This document shows positions 54,940-57,074 of a stretch of DNA of 57,074 bases, piece after piece. Where the stretch lies: the NCBI GenBank assembly GCA_022771805.1, contig JALELM010000006.1:1-57074 (forward strand), written 5' to 3'. Position 1 is the stretch's first letter; the number at the start of each line of letters is the position of its first letter. The stretch is from Veillonellaceae bacterium (GTDB lineage Bacteria; Bacillota; Negativicutes; Veillonellales; Negativicoccaceae). The position numbers were made by a program, and so were the translations under genes. Below the pieces are notes generated by a model. The model was not told the DNA's origin. It saw only the letters and a program-made list of their open reading frames with translations, and did not search any database.

Positions 54940-56123
54940 CGTATCTCTGCCCAGAGCGACCGCGTTGGAGCCTGAGGCTTCTGTATCTCCACCACATTCT
55001 GGTACCCCATGGCCACAGTGTTCTCATTGAGCGCCTTCGTTTTCTGACCCATAGCCACTGACTTATGTCCCGAGGCTTCCGTCCCACTTCCCATAGCTAC
55101 AGAACCATCGCCTGTAGCCGTTGCGCTACTTCCCATAGCAACGGAGGAAGGTCCCCCTGCTGTGGTGCCGGAGCCTAAAGCGATAGCATTGGATCCTGTC
55201 GCGCCGGCTCCATTCATGAGCCCTTTCCCGGTAATCGTATACACATCATGCCCGGAGCTGTTGTCCTTGGCAACCGTTACGGTTCCTTCTCCTTTGATCT
55301 CAAATGTGGCAGAGCCGCCGCTCCCGCCGACCCCTGCCATGGCTTTTTTCAACTGTGCCACGTTCACCGCGTCCGTATCTGCCGTCCCTGCGGCAAGCCC
55401 CGTGAGCTGACGGGTAATGACCGTGCCGTTTCCGTCAGTTCCGCCGCCGATGGCAATCGCGTTCCCGGTGGAAACAAAGGTGACCGATGTGTCACCGCCG
55501 GCAAGGTAGCCTTTCTGTCCTTTCGCAACGTTAGCCAAAGCATAGCTTCCGAGAGCCAGTGTGTCTGACAGGCTCGCTTTCGCCCCGACACCCACGGCCA
55601 TGGAGCCTGTGCCGCCCGCTTCCACCATGCCGCCGGAGAAGGCCACGCTGTTATCACTCATTGCCTGGGATTTTATGCCCGCGGTAAGGGCGAATTGCCC
55701 GGCAGCATTCGTAGTATCCCCCATAGCCACGGAGCCATATCCGCCCGCAGTCGACTTTTTCCCCATAGCCACTGCGTACTGACCATTTCCCTTCGCGGCC
55801 CATCCCATAGCAACAGAGCCATACCCTGAAGCTATCGAATCAACACCCATAGCGACAGAGTATTCACCATTAGCCTGCGTAGTCCAACCCATAGCGACAG
55901 CATACTGCTTGGTGGCCTTTACTTTGCGTCCGACGGCAAAGGCACCCTTAGCCGATGCTTGCGCTTGTTCTCCTATCGCAACGGCGTACTCCTCTGTCGC
56001 GCCGTCTCCGTTCTCTATATACCCAGCATAAGAAACTCCGCTCCCAATGCCTCCCAGAAGCAGGCACCATGCAGCAACACCTGCCGCTATACGTTTCATG
56101 TCCCGTTTACCAAGCCGATTCAT
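54909..56123 (-). CDS. YadA-like trimeric autotransporter, N-terminal part ended by a frameshift
   Basis: 404 codons. GGAAGG precedes the ATG at 56123. A signal peptide (AAGVAAWCLLLGGIGSGVSYAG) is followed by many 14-residue head repeats of the AVAMG-x-x-x-x-A type and a first neck/stalk (TDAVNVAQLKKAM). At 54989-54990 (minus-strand GTGGTGGAGATA) the frame is lost: the natural sequence VAMGYQNVV continues as GDTEASGSNAVALG in the -1 frame, and the listed frame ends after 22 unrelated residues. Restoring one G would rejoin both halves into a ~1154-residue adhesin. Unlike the adhesin at the left edge, this one has no ESPR. It is the first gene after the second cobalamin riboswitch. Confidence 0.88.
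   Translation of the reverse strand: MNRLGKRDMKRIAAGVAAWCLLLGGIGSGVSYAGYIENGDGATEEYAVAIGEQAQASAKGAFAVGRKVKATKQYAVAMGWTTQANGEYSVAMGVDSIASGYGSVAMGWAAKGNGQYAVAMGKKSTAGGYGSVAMGDTTNAAGQFALTAGIKSQAMSDNSVAFSGGMVEAGGTGSMAVGVGAKASLSDTLALGSYALANVAKGQKGYLAGGDTSVTFVSTGNAIAIGGGTDGNGTVITRQLTGLAAGTADTDAVNVAQLKKAMAGVGGSGGSATFEIKGEGTVTVAKDNSSGHDVYTITGKGLMNGAGATGSNAIALGSGTTAGGPSSVAMGSSATATGDGSVAMGSGTEASGHKSVAMGQKTKALNENTVAMGYQNVVEIQKPQAPTRSLWAEIRWPRRKIPLR
55335..55605 (-). repeat. Internal direct repeat, copy 2
   Basis: Partner of 54355-54625. It encodes LGSYALANVAKGQKGYLAGG through TADTDAVNVAQLKKAM. Recombination between the two copies would delete 980 bp containing the frameshift and fuse the two halves in frame. 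Confidence 0.85.
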
Positions 56124-56506
56124 ACAACCCTTCCTTTCTGCGCATTGCGCAAATACAACCGACTGTGATCTGATTCTCCGCCATGCTTTCCGGCAATCAG
56201 CCGGATCTTACCCCTTAAACCTCCTTTCACACTTCTCCACAGCAGGGACTCTATGCCGAAAGAAGCTGTTTCTTTATGTCGCAAGACATTTCTGTCTTTA
56301 CGCCCCGCTTATTATGGAAATCGCCTTCCTGTGCGCCTCCTGACGGACACGCACTTCCTATATTAAAAGCACAGGTAGATACAGAGCCTCCTGATTTTCA
56401 GGAAGAAGCCATGTGCAGGAACAAAACCGGACTCTTCACAGAACCGGCCGTATGGCTTCGTATCTGTATCCCACCTGTGCCGTGCAGATTTTGCGGGATT
56501 CTCTGA
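56124..56506 (-). promoter_or_regulatory. Leader between second riboswitch and YadA-like gene
   Basis: About 380 nt without a gene. The hairpin 56387-56405 (CTTCCTGA/TCAGGAGG) matches that of the first leader and is followed after a gap by GTGCTTTTAATA. Nothing recognisable was seen in 56140-56360. Confidence 0.45.
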
Positions 56507-56685
56507 AAACGGGTGGCACTCCGACTTGATTCTTCGCCATTTCGCTCCTTTGCGAAGGGATTGCAGCGAAACGACTCATCACACGGCTGCAGGACAGCTG
56601 CGGATTCGCACCGCATTCCCCACTTGATCCTTGGCGAAAATAAAGCGGCAAGCCGCACGAATTCCGCCCCATTAGATCTCCGTTT
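56507..56685 (-). promoter_or_regulatory. Cobalamin riboswitch ahead of the YadA-like adhesin gene
   Basis: 179-nt aptamer closed by AAACGG (56685-56680) with CCGTTT (56512-56507). The core reads GGGGAATGCGGTGCGAATCC, then GCAGCTGTCCTGCAGCC and GTGATGAG, and ends in GTCGGAGTGCCACCCG. It is nearly identical to the aptamer at 51083-51262; the GGTGCGAATCC string is closer to the family consensus here. Reading frames that overlap it have no coding support. Confidence 0.9.
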
Positions 56686-56706
56686 ACCATATTCTCTTGC
56701 ATTTCT

Positions 56707-56737
56707 ATCATAAACCGCATGACAATCATGCGGTCAA
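56707..56737 (-). promoter_or_regulatory. MerR-type promoter/operator of the YadA-like gene
   Basis: -35 TTGACC (56737-56732), 19-bp spacer, -10 TATGAT (56712-56707). The spacer is centred on CCGCATGACAATCATGCGG (plus strand), a perfect 8+8 dyad with a 3-bp centre. Box sequences, spacing and dyad match the promoter at 51304-51334. Confidence 0.78.
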
Positions 56738-56745
56738 ACAAATAA

Positions 56746-56973
56746 TTTTTATATATCACGGTGTGTCTTAACTATCTTTTTATATATCATGTATATCTTA
56801 ACGCAACATGACTTCTTTACAAAGAGCGGAACGACTTCCCGCAGCACCTTACTTCTGTCTCGGCGGCAACGATTTTTGCACGTCCCATCTAAAAGAACCC
56901 GTGTATCCCGAAGGCCTTCTCTTTTTGACGGATACCTTTTTATACGACACTTCCCATGCAAAACTCCGGGAAA
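56746..56973. other. Intergenic spacer between rRNA operon and YadA-like unit
   Basis: About 230 bp, AT-rich at the left end, with no gene, repeat or structured element that I can support. Confidence 0.5.
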
Positions 56974-56976
56974 ATA

Positions 56977-57002
56977 AAAAGACCGTCCGAAGACGGTCTT
57001 TT
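56977..57002 (-). terminator. rRNA operon terminator
   Basis: On the minus strand AAAAGACCGTC-TTCG-GACGGTCTTTT: a perfect stem capped by a C(UUCG)G tetraloop, right after the 5S rRNA. Confidence 0.93.
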
Positions 57003-57009
57003 CAAATCA

Positions 57010-57074
57010 GCGGCTACCTATGTTCCCGGGCAGTCTCCCACCAAGTAGGTTCGGCGTTTGCGAGCTTAACTGCT
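57010..57074 (-). rRNA. rrf: 5S ribosomal RNA, 3' part (cut by window edge)
   Basis: The minus strand reads AGCAGTTAAGCTC, GCCGAACCTACTTGGTGGG, AGACTGCCCGGGA and TAGGTAGCCGC, the conserved 3' half of 5S rRNA (loop A/helix III to helix I). About 50 nt of the 5' half are missing beyond the right edge. It marks the 3' end of an rRNA operon transcribed toward the YadA-like unit. Confidence 0.93.

Noticed and set aside
54985-54995. Programmed -1 frameshifting in the YadA-like gene
   Set aside because: No slippery heptamer at the junction and no obvious pseudoknot just downstream; loss of one G is simpler.
50939-56745. The ~180-400 bp dispersed repeat seen at 50939-51345 and 56361-56745 as a possible mobile element
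   Set aside because: The similarity is explained by promoter + cobalamin aptamer + shared leader hairpin. No terminal inverted repeats or target duplications were seen.
56749-56961. 70-codon open frame (minus) between 5S rRNA and the second promoter
   Set aside because: Very basic composition, no ribosome-binding site, no family resemblance.
1-57074. CRISPR arrays, insertion sequences, prophage genes and tRNA genes
   Set aside because: No regularly spaced short repeats, transposase or phage genes, or tRNA cloverleaf sequence were seen in any intergenic stretch.

Overview
The window reads as chromosomal DNA from a diderm Firmicute (class Negativicutes, probably the Veillonella/Selenomonas side). 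Gene order and gene families are Firmicute-like: a hemA-hemC-cobA/hemD-hemB-hemL cluster, recJ-relA-dtd, hisS-aspS followed by 6S RNA and rarA, and HemZ. Yet the same DNA encodes outer-membrane proteins: two TonB-dependent receptors, an OmpH/Skp chaperone, a giant classical autotransporter and two YadA-type trimeric autotransporters. All protein genes but one are on the minus strand. The exception is a MerR-family regulator at 51570-52400. The genus is inference.

Layout, left to right (transcription runs right to left). 1-1606: YadA-like adhesin with an in-frame TAG, running off the left edge. 2201-4537: ZnuCB-type metal ABC transporter followed by a nitrilase-family hydrolase. 4588-6332: NlpC/P60 peptidase and a membrane-bound GT2 glycosyltransferase. 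6466-18382: one tightly packed unit, smc-ftsY-Nudix-HMA chaperone-precorrin-2 dehydrogenase-hemA-hemC-cobA/hemD-hemB-hemL, making uroporphyrinogen III and the sirohaem/cobalamin branch. 18574-21463: TonB receptor plus binding lipoprotein with a Fur-like element in the promoter. 21582-25592: rarA-ftsK-RodZ-like. 25608-25833: 6S RNA with its own promoter. 25863-37209: recJ-relA-dtd-MBL hydrolase-AI-2E family permease-fur-hemZ-hisS-aspS, nearly all overlapping or a few bases apart.

37621-51334 is a 13.7-kb surface operon: promoter, cobalamin riboswitch, OmpH/Skp, a YbjN-like protein, a TonB receptor, a 3326-residue autotransporter with six ~500-residue repeats, terminator. 52660-56737 is a second unit built the same way: the same promoter type, a second cobalamin riboswitch, then a YadA-like adhesin split by a frameshift. 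A partial 5S rRNA with its terminator closes the window.

The most interesting signal is the shared control of the two surface units. Both promoters have TTGACC and TATGAT separated by 19 bp with a dyad (CCgcATGA-N3-TCATgcGG) in the spacer, the architecture of MerR-activated promoters, and the only MerR gene lies between the two units. About 20 nt below each -10 box lies a cobalamin aptamer. This suggests a two-input (MerR ligand plus vitamin B12) regulon for adhesins and a TonB receptor. The aptamer and promoter geometry are read from sequence; the regulon and its ligand are inference.
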